From: Lachnospiraceae bacterium C7
GTDB lineage: Bacteria > Bacillota > Clostridia > Lachnospirales > Lachnospiraceae
Assembly (NCBI GenBank): GCA_900113385.1
Contig: FOPE01000004.1
Span: 1-64,000, forward strand
Reading direction: 5' to 3'
DNA: 64,000 nt
The notes under the pieces are model-generated. The model was not told where the DNA came from. It saw nothing but the letters and a program-made list of their open reading frames with translations, and made no database searches. The position numbers were made by a program, and so were the translations under genes. Shown here one piece after another: positions 33,382 through 42,024 of the stretch. Each line of letters opens with the position of its first letter. Within the stretch, counting starts at the first letter, position 1.

Positions 33382-34551
33382 ATGAAAATAATTCACATAT
33401 CTGATTTACATATTGGACTAAAGTTAATAAATAGAGATCTTCTAGAGGATCAAAGAGAAATTTTAGCACAGTTTATTGAAAAAGCGAAAGAAAAGCAGCC
33501 AGATGTTGTAGTGATAGCAGGTGATATATATGACAAAGCAATTCCATCGGCAGAGGCAGTAAGTGTTTTTGATGAATTTGTGGAAAAAATTATAAAAGCA
33601 TTACCAGCTACCAAATTAATGTTTATAAGTGGCAACCATGATAGTGCTCAAAGAATTGATTGTTTTAGAAATGTTTTGCAAAGACAAAATATTTACATGA
33701 TAGGTAATCCACCAAAGTTTGAAAATGAGCATATTGCTAAAGTGGTTTTAGAGGATGAATTTGGTAAAGTGAATTTTTATTTGCTTCCATTTGTAAAGCC
33801 ATCTATGGTAAAAGAAATTATAGGAAAAGACGAAAATGACAGAAATTTTTCCTATGATGAAACAATAAAAAGATTATTAGAACGAGAAAATATAGATCAG
33901 AATCAGAGAAATATTTTTGTTAGCCATCAATTTTATTTGCCAGTTGGAAAGAGTACAGAAGATGTTGAAAGAATGGATTCAGAGATTTGTTCAGTAGGAA
34001 ATATTGATGAAGTAAGTGCAAAATATCTAGAGATTTTTGACTATGCAGCACTAGGTCATATTCATAAGCCAATGAAAGTTGGAAGCGAGTTCTTTAGATA
34101 TTGTGGAACACCATTTCCTTATTCAGTAAGCGAAGCAGGACAAGAAAAAGGTGCTATTTTTGTAGATATCAAAGATAAAAAATCTGATAATCGCAATGAT
34201 TATATCACTACTGAAGTGATTCCATTAGAATCTAAAAGAAAAGTTAGAAAAATTAAAGGCGAGCTTTTAGAAATTTTAAAATATCCAAGTGAGGATTATG
34301 TTTCCATTACTTTAACAGATGAAGATATTTTAAATCTTACAGACGTGCAAGACAGGTTAAAAACTGCTTTCCCAAATTTATTAGAGATTATACGAGAAAA
34401 TATAAGGCATGCAAATTATAATATCCAACAAAAAAAGATAAAAAAGGACAATCCATATGAATTATGTCTTGAGTTTCTTGGGGACAAAGCAGACGAAAAG
34501 GAAAAAGAAATTATTCAAGAGATAATAAATTCAATACAGGGAGAAATATAA
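33382..34551 (+). CDS. sbcD: Exonuclease subunit SbcD (Mre11 family)
   Basis: This 389-residue Mn2+-dependent calcineurin-like phosphoesterase works with SbcC to cleave hairpins and blocked DNA ends. Metal-site motifs are visible in order: ISDLHIG (residues 5-11), AGDIYDKAIPS, SGNHDSAQR, SHQFYLPVG and LGHIHKP. The C-terminal capping domain follows. The start is ATG 33382, 9 bases after TTGGAGG; an ATG at 33373 is too close. sbcC starts 2 bases after the stop. A TATAAT near 33350, after the RNA terminator, may provide the promoter. Confidence 0.96.
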   Translation: MKIIHISDLHIGLKLINRDLLEDQREILAQFIEKAKEKQPDVVVIAGDIYDKAIPSAEAVSVFDEFVEKIIKALPATKLMFISGNHDSAQRIDCFRNVLQRQNIYMIGNPPKFENEHIAKVVLEDEFGKVNFYLLPFVKPSMVKEIIGKDENDRNFSYDETIKRLLERENIDQNQRNIFVSHQFYLPVGKSTEDVERMDSEICSVGNIDEVSAKYLEIFDYAALGHIHKPMKVGSEFFRYCGTPFPYSVSEAGQEKGAIFVDIKDKKSDNRNDYITTEVIPLESKRKVRKIKGELLEILKYPSEDYVSITLTDEDILNLTDVQDRLKTAFPNLLEIIRENIRHANYNIQQKKIKKDNPYELCLEFLGDKADEKEKEIIQEIINSIQGEI

Positions 34552-34553
34552 CT

Positions 34554-37500
34554 ATGAAACCACTTAAACTAAAAATGGAGGCTTTTGGATCATACGGAAA
34601 AGCCACAGAAATAGATTTTACATTTCCTAATCAAAATCTTTTTTTGATTACAGGAGATACAGGAGCAGGAAAAACAACTATATTTGACGCAATTGTTTTT
34701 GCATTATATGGAGAAACTAGTACAGGTGCAAAAAACGGTAAAAAAAGCGGATTAGAATTACAAAGTCAATTTATAGGACTAGATGTTAAGCCTTTTGTTG
34801 AGTTAACATTTGAAGAAAAAGGGCAAAAATACACAGTTGAGAGAATACCACAACATCAGTCATGGAAAAAAGGAAAAAAAGAATTAAAGAAAACTCCAGA
34901 TACAGAAAAAGTATCCTTAACCATGCCAGATGGAACGGATTATGCTAATTCTATCGGTGAGACAAACAAAAAAATTGAAGAAATTGTAGGTTTAACTAAA
35001 GAACAATTCATGCAAGTTGGAATGATAGCTCAAGGCGAATTTATGGAATTACTAAGAGCATCTTCAGATTCCAAAAAAGAAATTTTTAGAAAACTTTTTA
35101 ACACACAATTATTTAAAAAAGTTGTAGATGAACTTGCTATCAGAAAAAAAGATAAAGAAAAAACTTTAAATGAATTAAAGATTAAATTGCAAGCAGATGT
35201 AGCACATACCTCAGTTCCAGAACAGTATGACAAAAAAGATGAAATTGAAGAAAGCATAAGACAAATAACTAATCAAGCAGACATAAGTATTTCTCTAGTG
35301 GAATTATTTGTAGAGCATTTAGAAAAAATGTGTCAATGGCAAAAAGAAGAAGGCCAAAAGGCAAAAAAAATAAAAGATGAGTCTGCAAAAGAAAAAGATG
35401 TAGCTTTAGAAGAAAAAACAAAAGCAAAAACTCTTTTAGATGAGTTTGATAATTTTCTTAAAAATAAACAGGAATTAGAAAAAATTAAAGAGCAAGAAGA
35501 GGAAATCTTGAATTTAGAGAAAAAATCTAAAACAATTTTAAATGCTTATGAGATCTTGCCTTATAGTGAAAAACTTGAAAGATCTAAGACTGAATTACAG
35601 AGAACTAAAAAAAGATTAGAAGAAAATCAAACTCTTTTGCCTCGATATAAAGAAGACGCAGTTAAATTAGAAAAATTAATGGCGGAAGAAAGAAAAGAAG
35701 TAGATAAGGAAAGAAGCAATTATGCAACTTTACTTGAAAAAGTTGAAAAAAATGTAAATGCTTTTTCTGAGTTAGAGAAACTAGATACTTTTTTTAAGAA
35801 GGCGGAATTAGAATCTAATAATGCTAAAAAAGAAAAGGAGTTAGCAGATAAAAAATTAGAGCAACAAGAACTTCAAATAAAAGAGTGGAAGGTTCAAAAA
35901 GAAAAAATAAAAGACGCTAAATCCATTTTTAGTGATTGGCAAGTTAAGCAGAAAGAAAATGAAAGAATTAGAAATAGTTTAAAAGATGCTATTGATATTA
36001 AAACTAAAATAGATGCTATACTAAATGAATTAAAAAAGGAGCAAGAAGAATATAGAAGGATTTCTGAAAGTTATTCTGTAGAACAGGAAAAATATATTAA
36101 GTTAAATAGAGTTTTTTTAAATAATCAGGCAGGGGGTTTAGCCCAAAGTCTTATAGAAGGAGAACCATGTCCAGTATGCGGATCTATTGATCATCCAAAT
36201 CCTTTTGTCTTTAAAGAGGGTGAGGAAATACCTAGCCAGGAAAAAGTTCAAGAGTTAGAAGAAAAGGTAAATAAACTCAATATACAGCAGACCAAACTTT
36301 CCGCAGATTGTAAAGCAAAAAAAGATAATATAAATGAATTGGAAAATAATTATCACATGGAAGTTGACAAAGTTATTTTGTCAATGAAGGAATTTAAAGA
36401 AGGTAATATGTTTTTAGATGGAGATCCTTCGGTAGATAATCTAGAAAATATTCATGCAGATAGTGATGATTACGAAAATATAGTTGCAAAACTAAAGAAA
36501 ATTTTAAATAATTGGTTTTGTCTTATCGATAGGAAAAAAGATGAAATCGCTGACAATGTAAAACAGCTTGAAGTCCTAGAAAACAATTTAAGTAAGGCAG
36601 ACGAATTACGCGAATTAGCTCATGAAGCAGTAGATAAGTGCATTAAAAAATTACATGAGAAAGAAAATGTTTTAGTTGAGTTATCAGCACGAAAGAAAAG
36701 TTTGGAAGAAAATTTAGAATTTGGTTCTAAAGATGAAGCTTTGAAAGAAAAAAATAGGGCAGAAAAAATCCTTCAGGAAAAAATTGAAAGCAGTCAAAAA
36801 GTAGAACAACGCAGAAATGAAGCAAAATCTACTCTTGAAAATATACAAACAATAATTCAAACAGATAATGAGGCGCTTCCAAGGCTTACAGAAGAAAATC
36901 AAGATAATCAAAAAGAATATGAAAATATTTTGAAAGAAAAGGATTTCGCTGAAAAGCAATGGATGGAAGTTATTGAAAAATATACCAAATCTGATGCAGA
37001 TGATTTAGAGTTAAAAGTAAAGAGATACTGGCAAAATAAGGCAGCTGCAGAAAAGTTGTTAGAAGAAAATAAAAAGAAAATTCAGGGTAAAGAGCGTCCT
37101 GATTTAGAACAATATAATAAAAAATTGGAAGTGGCTCAAGAAAAATTAGCTGAAGCAGAGAAAAAATATAGCAACATAACAAGTAGAATGGAGACTAATG
37201 TAACAATTTTACAAAATCTTAAACCACAGATGCAGCAGAGAAGCGACGTATTAGAACAGCAGGAAAGACTAAGTCGTTTGTATGGTATTTTTGCAGGAAA
37301 TGTATCTGGATCAAGAATGGATCTAGAAACTTTTGTGCAAAGAAGATATTTAGAGCAAATTTTAGGGGCTGCAAATCGTAGATTTGAAGCAATGTCTGCA
37401 GGACAATTTGAACTTCAAATGGTAGATATTGAACAATCAGGAAAAGGAAAAAATAGAGGACTAGATCTTATGGTGTATTCTAATATAACTGGAAAATCAA

Positions 37501-37808
37501 GGGAGATAAAGACTTTGTCCGGTGGAGAATCATTTATGGCAGCCTTGGCCTTAGCTCTTGGAATGGCTGATGAAATCCAAGCTAATTCTGCTGCGATTAA
37601 TTTAGACGTTATGTTTATAGATGAAGGTTTTGGTTCTCTAGACGATCATTCTAGAGAGCAAGCAATTCGTGTTTTGAAAGAAATGGCTGGAGGCTCAAAA
37701 CTTATTGGTATTATTTCTCATGTCACAGAATTAAAACAGGAAATAGATAACCAATTGATTGTTAAGAAAGACGAAAAAGGAAGTAAGGTTGAATGGCAAA
37801 TTTCTTAA
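34554..37808 (+). CDS. sbcC: Exonuclease subunit SbcC (Rad50 family)
   Basis: This 1084-residue SMC-like ATPase partners SbcD. Walker A GDTGAGKTT is near residues 35-43. Two very long coiled coils flank the zinc-hook GEPCPVCGSIDHP near 537-549. The C-terminal half-domain holds the signature LSGGESFMAALALALGMAD and Walker B INLDVMFIDEGFGSLD. The complex tethers and degrades DNA ends and processes palindrome-derived hairpins, which is of interest given the many inverted repeats in this window. The start lies 2 bases after sbcD with GGGAG in the sbcD end, so the two are translationally coupled. Confidence 0.97.
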   Translation: MKPLKLKMEAFGSYGKATEIDFTFPNQNLFLITGDTGAGKTTIFDAIVFALYGETSTGAKNGKKSGLELQSQFIGLDVKPFVELTFEEKGQKYTVERIPQHQSWKKGKKELKKTPDTEKVSLTMPDGTDYANSIGETNKKIEEIVGLTKEQFMQVGMIAQGEFMELLRASSDSKKEIFRKLFNTQLFKKVVDELAIRKKDKEKTLNELKIKLQADVAHTSVPEQYDKKDEIEESIRQITNQADISISLVELFVEHLEKMCQWQKEEGQKAKKIKDESAKEKDVALEEKTKAKTLLDEFDNFLKNKQELEKIKEQEEEILNLEKKSKTILNAYEILPYSEKLERSKTELQRTKKRLEENQTLLPRYKEDAVKLEKLMAEERKEVDKERSNYATLLEKVEKNVNAFSELEKLDTFFKKAELESNNAKKEKELADKKLEQQELQIKEWKVQKEKIKDAKSIFSDWQVKQKENERIRNSLKDAIDIKTKIDAILNELKKEQEEYRRISESYSVEQEKYIKLNRVFLNNQAGGLAQSLIEGEPCPVCGSIDHPNPFVFKEGEEIPSQEKVQELEEKVNKLNIQQTKLSADCKAKKDNINELENNYHMEVDKVILSMKEFKEGNMFLDGDPSVDNLENIHADSDDYENIVAKLKKILNNWFCLIDRKKDEIADNVKQLEVLENNLSKADELRELAHEAVDKCIKKLHEKENVLVELSARKKSLEENLEFGSKDEALKEKNRAEKILQEKIESSQKVEQRRNEAKSTLENIQTIIQTDNEALPRLTEENQDNQKEYENILKEKDFAEKQWMEVIEKYTKSDADDLELKVKRYWQNKAAAEKLLEENKKKIQGKERPDLEQYNKKLEVAQEKLAEAEKKYSNITSRMETNVTILQNLKPQMQQRSDVLEQQERLSRLYGIFAGNVSGSRMDLETFVQRRYLEQILGAANRRFEAMSAGQFELQMVDIEQSGKGKNRGLDLMVYSNITGKSREIKTLSGGESFMAALALALGMADEIQANSAAINLDVMFIDEGFGSLDDHSREQAIRVLKEMAGGSKLIGIISHVTELKQEIDNQLIVKKDEKGSKVEWQIS

Positions 37809-37855
37809 AAAAGTGCTTTAAACCTTGCAAAATCTAAAAAGATGCGTTTTATATC

Positions 37856-37919
37856 TTGCAAAATCTAAAAAAATAGTGTATTCTAATATCTAGGGTCTGC
37901 TTAAGGACTCTAGATATTA
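37856..37919 (+). promoter_or_regulatory. Promoter and 5' hairpin of smpB
   Basis: TTGCAA (37856-37861), 17 bases, TATTCT (37879-37884) with a TG just upstream. A hairpin TAATATCTAG (37884-37893) with CTAGATATTA (37910-37919), plus GTC with GAC inside, covers the start point. The -35 region CTTGCAAAATCTAAAAA is a direct repeat of 37824-37840. Confidence 0.6.
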
Positions 37920-37964
37920 AAGTTTATGAAGTTTTAGTTTATAAGTTCAGAAAGGAGAGTTGTT

Positions 37965-38432
37965 ATGGCTAAAACACCTAGAAAGTTAATTGCAAACAAC
38001 AAAAAAGTGCGTCATGACTATTTCCTAGAAGAGACTTATGAAGCTGGTATCAGCTTAGCAGGAACAGAGGTTAAGTCACTTCGTATGGGACGTTGCTCTA
38101 TCAAAGAGTCATTTATCCACATAGAAGATGGCGAGGTTATTCTTTACGGAATGCATATAAGTCCTTATGAGAAAGGCAACATTTTTAACAAAGATCCTCT
38201 TAGACCTAGAAAGTTACTTATGCATAAGAAAGAGATTCAAAAGCTTATTGGTAAGATAGCTCAGAAAGGTTATACAATTGTTCCAGTTGAGGTATATTTT
38301 AAAAATAGCTTAGTAAAAGTTGAAGTGGCTCTTGCAAAAGGTAAGAAGTTATATGATAAGCGACAAGACATTGCTAAGAGAGACCAGAAGCGAGAAGCTG
38401 AGAGAGACTTTAAGATAAGAAATTTGGGCTAG
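37965..38432 (+). CDS. smpB: SsrA-binding protein SmpB
   Basis: This 155-residue protein binds tmRNA and guides it into stalled ribosomes for trans-translation. The OB fold shows [27 protein letters not shown], then the hallmark HISPYEKGN near 65-73, and the basic tail [27 protein letters not shown] lies about 9 bases before the ATG. Its partner RNA follows with no gap: the tmRNA 5' end begins 6 bases before the last base of this stop codon. Confidence 0.98.
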   Translation: MAKTPRKLIANNKKVRHDYFLEETYEAGISLAGTEVKSLRMGRCSIKESFIHIEDGEVILYGMHISPYEKGNIFNKDPLRPRKLLMHKKEIQKLIGKIAQKGYTIVPVEVYFKNSLVKVEVALAKGKKLYDKRQDIAKRDQKREAERDFKIRNLG

Positions 38433-38767
38433 TACTGGTTTCGACGGGGCATTTGCAGCTGGAGAAGCGAGCCGCATGCGATGCGTTAAATGGCACAATT
38501 AAAATTAAACGCTGAAGATAATAATTTAGCATTCGCTGCCTAATTTGGCAGCAGTCTGACTTAGCGCACCTACACGTTAAGACCCAGGCTTCGACTATGT
38601 AGGAAACGACACAAGCTAAGCTTTGCGTTTGTGGGCGTATCATGAAGCTACTTAAGCCGTTAGGGTGTTAGTTCTCGCACGGTGGAGGGAATGTCAAAGA
38701 ACTGACTACACTCGTAGAAGTACAGGGAATCTTGCTTCGGACATGGGTTCGACTCCCATCTAGTCCA
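38426..38767 (+). ncRNA. ssrA: Transfer-messenger RNA (tmRNA)
   Basis: The acceptor arm pairs GGGCTAG at 38426-38432 with CTAGTCC at 38760-38766, with A as discriminator and no encoded CCA. The tRNA-like part is clear: TGGTTTCGACGGG at the 5' side and ATGGGTTCGACTCCCAT as T arm at the 3' side. The tag frame at 38502-38543 reads KLNAEDNNLAFAA then TAA, possibly preceded by an uncoded Ala. Hairpins and pseudoknots fill 38544-38720. The 342-base length is typical of one-piece tmRNA. It releases stalled ribosomes and marks the nascent protein for ClpXP-type proteases. Confidence 0.97.
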
Positions 38768-38770
38768 TTG

Positions 38771-38812
38771 AAAGCCTTGAAACATGATAATGTGTTTCAA
38801 GGCTTTTTGTTT
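38771..38812 (+). terminator. Intrinsic terminator after ssrA
   Basis: AAAGCCTTGAAACA and TGTTTCAAGGCTTT are exact complements over 14 bases and run into TTTGTTTT. Confidence 0.92.
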
Positions 38813-38856
38813 TATATATAAAAGTAGAATCAAAGAGAATTTAATGGAGAAAAATA

Positions 38857-39333
38857 ATGAAAAAATCAACAAATCATAAAAATAATTTAACAACTTTATG
38901 CTACATTGAAAAAGATGAAAAATATTTAATGATGCACAGGGTGAAGAAAGAAAATGATATTAATAAAGACAAGTGGGTTGGTGTAGGAGGACATTTTGAA
39001 GAAGATGAGACTCCAGAAGAATGTTTACTTAGAGAAGTGTTAGAGGAGACTAATCTTCGCTTGAAAAAATATAAGTTGCGAGGTATTATTACATTTATTT
39101 CAGATCAGTGGGAAACAGAGTACATGTTTTTATATACAGCAACTGACTTTGAGGGTGAGATAGGTGAATGTGATGAGGGCAATTTAGAATGGGTTAAAAA
39201 AGAAGAAGTATTTAATTTACCAATATGGGAAGGTGACAAAATATTTTTTGAAATGCTTAATACTAGAAAAGAATTTTTCACCTTAAAGTTAAGATATGAA
39301 GGTGATAAATTAGTAGAATATAAAAAGTCTTAA
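38857..39333 (+). CDS. Nudix hydrolase (MutT-like)
   Basis: This 158-residue protein carries a full Nudix box, GGHFEEDETPEECLLREVLEE followed by T-N-L, near residues 48-71, with the REVLEE metal-binding core. The opening strands LTTLCYIEKDEKYLMMHRVKK and WVGVGGHF fit the 8-oxo-dGTP diphosphatase-like group, which cleanses oxidised nucleotides, but substrate prediction for Nudix enzymes is unreliable. The ATG has GGAG 8 bases upstream. It follows the tmRNA terminator and is followed by a 124-base gap before mecA. Confidence 0.88.
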   Translation: MKKSTNHKNNLTTLCYIEKDEKYLMMHRVKKENDINKDKWVGVGGHFEEDETPEECLLREVLEETNLRLKKYKLRGIITFISDQWETEYMFLYTATDFEGEIGECDEGNLEWVKKEEVFNLPIWEGDKIFFEMLNTRKEFFTLKLRYEGDKLVEYKKS

Positions 39334-39457
39334 ACTTTTCTAAAGTAGCGAATATTAGCGGTTTTTGTGCCGAAATATAGGGTAACAAAAAAGAAATAAA
39401 ACAAAGCAATTTACAAAACAAAAAAACAAAAAAATAGAGAAAGGAAGGTGAAGCTTT

Positions 39458-40057
39458 ATCGAATTTTCACGAGTGGGGGATCACACCATTCAGTGCGTAG
39501 TAACAGAAGAAGAAATACTAGATTTGGGTTATACCATGGATGATATCATGTCGAATGGAGAAAAAACACAAGAATTTATGCACCATATTTTCAACATGGC
39601 GGAAAAGGAATTTCACATTGACTTAGAACTAGGAGTTAAAAAAGTTCGTGCCAATTTTAGACCAAATCATACAATTGCTTTGACTTTCTCAGAAAATCAT
39701 GTCGACGTCAGTGATTTGACTGAAGAAAAAGATGAAGAGGTCGCAACTGAAAGAGGAAGAAGAAAAAATCGGATGGATGGTATAATGGTTTTCAATTCAT
39801 TTGATAGATTATATGCTTTCTCAAAAACAGTTGTCTTTGAAAAAAGAGTTCCAAATTGTCTTTATAGATTTAATGGTTCATATGTGGTGATTTTAGATTT
39901 ATTCGGTTTGACACAAAAACAGGTAAAACGCATGTCAATTCTTGCTGAAGAATATGCAGATGGTACATACGAAGGATCCGAGAAAAAAGCCTTTATTGAA
40001 GAGCATGGCAAACTTATTGTAGAAAGAGATGCCCTTGCAACAATAAAGATGATTTAA
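39458..40057 (+). CDS. mecA: Adaptor protein MecA, probable non-canonical ATC start
   Basis: This protein of about 199 residues has an N-terminal substrate-binding domain (EFSRVGDHTIQCVVTEEEIL), an acidic linker with TEEKDEEVATERGRRKNR, and the C-terminal ClpC-binding domain (VVFEKRVPNCLYRFNGSYVV through KAFIEEHGKLI). MecA delivers proteins to ClpCP and restrains competence in Bacillus. The reading frame continues upstream of GTG 39473 to an ATC at 39458, which lies 9 bases after AGGAAGG and would give the family-typical MEFSRV start. GTG 39473 has no binding site. I therefore favour initiation at ATC, or an ATG altered by mutation or sequencing error. Confidence 0.85.
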   Translation: MEFSRVGDHTIQCVVTEEEILDLGYTMDDIMSNGEKTQEFMHHIFNMAEKEFHIDLELGVKKVRANFRPNHTIALTFSENHVDVSDLTEEKDEEVATERGRRKNRMDGIMVFNSFDRLYAFSKTVVFEKRVPNCLYRFNGSYVVILDLFGLTQKQVKRMSILAEEYADGTYEGSEKKAFIEEHGKLIVERDALATIKMI

Positions 40058-40080
40058 TTAGTACTATAAAAAATGTTGCT

Positions 40081-40160
40081 AAGAAATTAAAGTTAAAAAG
40101 AAATTAAAATTAATAAGAAATTACGATTAATAAGAAATTACGATTAATAAGAAATTAAAA
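40081..40160 (+). repeat. 17-bp tandem repeat after mecA
   Basis: Four to five units of the type AAGAAATTACGATTAAT start at 40081, 40098, 40115, 40132 and 40149. The third and fourth are identical; the others differ at one to three bases. The rest of the 506-base gap to acyP is AT-rich with no supportable gene. Confidence 0.85.
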
Positions 40161-40333
40161 AGTAGTTTCAAGAAGAAGTTTTAAAGAAGTAATAAACAAA
40201 AGTTGTTCTAAGAAGTTGTTATAAAGAAAAAGTATTATATGCGAATAACTTTTTGATGCAGCATTATATAAGATTTGAATATAATTAGAATTTTTTTATA
40301 AATCACTTCGATAGCAATTTCCAAACGAAGTAT

Positions 40334-40381
40334 AAAAAGGTTAAGATACCGCTAAGATATTGGTAAACTTAACCTTTTTTG
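40334..40381 (+). terminator. Intrinsic terminator between mecA and acyP
   Basis: AAAAGGTTAAG with CTTAACCTTTTTT, plus TACC with GGTA inside, form the stem. The A-tract on the left makes it a possible two-way terminator for the convergent acyP. Confidence 0.8.
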
Positions 40382-40489
40382 ATTGTAGTAAAAATAGTTT
40401 ATACATTTCATGTAGCATGCATGCTTAAAAATATATGCTTGGCATATATAATCAATGAATAATACAATTAATAAATAAGCAAACCAATT

Positions 40490-40563
40490 AATAAATGAAC
40501 TAATTAAAAAATGAACTAATTAAAAAATGAACCAATTGATAAATAAGTAAATAAATAACCTAA
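40490..40563. repeat. Degenerate 16-bp repeats after acyP
   Basis: Units of about 16 bases resembling AATTAAAAAATGAACT occur four or so times with drift between the terminator and the acyP stop codon. Confidence 0.6.
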
Positions 40564-40833
40564 TTAATATATAGTTCTAAATTTCTTCTCAGATGGATCA
40601 ACGTCAATTAGGTGATTTTCTACGTGATCAATTTTTATATAAGAATCAGCAGTTAATTCTTTCAAAAATTTATATATATTATAAAAGTCACCTTGAATTT
40701 CCATACTTACAGATCCATCAGAGTTATTTTTTACCCAACCAGTAAGTTTTAATTTATCTGCAATTAATCCAGATGTAAATCTAAAACCTACACCTTGAAC
40801 TCTTCCAAAAAATCTAAGTCTTCGTCTTTGCAT
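40564..40833 (-). CDS. acyP: Acylphosphatase
   Basis: This 89-residue enzyme hydrolyses acyl phosphates such as acetyl phosphate or carbamoyl phosphate. The signature GRVQGVGFR with the catalytic Arg is near residues 10-18, and GWVKNNSDGSVSMEIQG with the catalytic Asn is near 32-48. The binding site AAAGGA precedes the ATG by 11 bases. The 20 bases covering site and start codon (40831-40850) are identical to those of dapF. It is convergent with mecA and has a promoter at 40881-40909. Confidence 0.95.
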   Translation of the reverse strand: MQRRRLRFFGRVQGVGFRFTSGLIADKLKLTGWVKNNSDGSVSMEIQGDFYNIYKFLKELTADSYIKIDHVENHLIDVDPSEKKFRTIY

Positions 40834-40880
40834 AAGTCACCAATTCCTTTACTAAGTGTTTGAATATATTGTATTGAATA

Positions 40881-40909
40881 ATTTTAGAATAAATTAAAAT
40901 ATTGTACAA
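40881..40909 (-). promoter_or_regulatory. Promoter of acyP
   Basis: On the minus strand, TTGTAC (40909-40904) is 17 bases before TAAAAT (40886-40881). Confidence 0.6.
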
Positions 40910-41351
40910 ATTAAATTAATTTAAAACAAAAAAAATGGGAACGATTTTAATGTTAAAATCTACCCTTATAAAAAGTATACTTGATGAATAAAGGAAAGTC
41001 AAAGTTACTATAATGAAAATTGTTATTAGTAAAATTGTCCAAAATAATAAATTAACAAAAAATAAAAAATATTTTGTAAAATAAAAACTTAATTAATTTA
41101 ATAAAATGATAAAAAAGACTAAAATTGTTCAATAATAACAAATGAACCTCCTACGATTGAATTAAAATTGTAAAAATCACAAAAGAGAAAGAATGTTCTG
41201 ATAAATTAATGGAAAAGAATATAAAAAATGCATAAAAAAATGAATATAAATTTTAAGTGAAAAAATATAAAAAAAATGCAAAATATTTTGAAAATATGTT
41301 ATACTTATAGGCGTAGGGTATATAACATAAAAATAAATGGGGGTGGAAATT
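40910..41351. other. AT-rich gap with -10 box for the small ORF
   Basis: No gene is visible. TATACT at 41300-41305 lies about 45 bases before the 24-codon ORF, with only a weak TGCAAA -35 box (41277-41282). The rest is A/T homopolymer-rich. Confidence 0.4.
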
Positions 41352-41426
41352 ATGTCAGGAATCGAAATCTATTTTGAAATCTATTATGGCATCGAAGCAA
41401 CACAGAAAAGTGAAAGCGAAGAATAG
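41352..41426 (+). CDS. 24-residue small protein or leader peptide candidate
   Basis: ATG 41352 is preceded at 5-11 bases by the G-rich binding site GGGGGTGG. The frame encodes MSGIEIYFEIYYGIEATQKS plus SESEE, then TAG. The first half is aromatic and beta-prone with an internal EIYFEIYYGIE near-repeat; the tail is polar and acidic. There is no signal peptide. It lies in the leader region of the GGDEF/EAL gene, upstream of a terminator at 41595-41645. It may be a regulatory leader peptide or a small functional protein; I recognise no family. Confidence 0.5.
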   Translation: MSGIEIYFEIYYGIEATQKSESEE

Positions 41427-41961
41427 AACCAACAAATAACTATTTTTATTGGAGAGGTAAAATAGTTTAAAGTTGTTTACTATAGAATGCTTATCATATG
41501 GCGAATGCTTTAAAAATGGCAATTTGGCCAAGAATGTTGTTTCAACCTAGTTGTATGAGGTTATAAGGGTGGCTTCAGCAACTAAAATCTTAAGAGAGCT
41601 GTTTACACGTAGCAAGAGAGGTCTAGGTGTATATGGCTCTTTTTTATGGCCAATCTAAAATCACTAATAAAATAGTTTCCGTTTTTTTTAAAATAAGAAA
41701 AGAAAAAAATATAAAAAAAAGAAATTAAAAAAATAATTAGAAATAATAAAAAAATTACAACAATAAAAAATATATATTCAATTAAAGAAAATCCCGATTT
41801 ATGAAAGTTTTGTAAAATTGCACAAAAATTAAAAGAATGTTTAATCGTTACTCAAACTTGAAAAAATAAAAAGTTTGTTAGATTTATCTAAAAATATTAT
41901 TTGTTGTCGATATAAATAATACAAATGTAACTATTTTTATAGCTATAATTGTAATAAATAT
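41427..41961. other. Leader region before the GGDEF/EAL gene
   Basis: No further ORF is visible. Small hairpins (TGGC-AATTTG-GCCA near 41517-41531, AACCT-AGTTGTATG-AGGTT near 41549-41568, TAGTTG with CAACTA) precede the terminator at 41595-41645. The sequence from 41646 to 41961 is A/T homopolymer-rich; a TATAAT occurs at 41943-41948. I looked for type I and II c-di-GMP aptamer cores and did not recognise either. Confidence 0.4.
41595..41645 (+). terminator. Terminator in the leader of the GGDEF/EAL gene
   Basis: AGAGC with GCTCT and TACAC with GTGTA, with wobble pairs between, form a stem of about 14 base pairs closing an 18-base loop, followed by TTTTTT. It lies 380 bases before the gene and after the small ORF. 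Confidence 0.75.
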
Positions 41962-42024
41962 ATGCGACACAGCTATGCGAAAGGGACGTTATATATGATT
42001 AATAAACAATTATATGGAGATACT

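Noticed and set aside
40081-40160. CRISPR array
   Set aside because: The 17-bp units are directly tandem with no unique spacers and no cas genes are present.
41352-41645. c-di-GMP riboswitch controlling the GGDEF/EAL gene
   Set aside because: Neither the type I core nor the type II pattern could be recognised in the leader.
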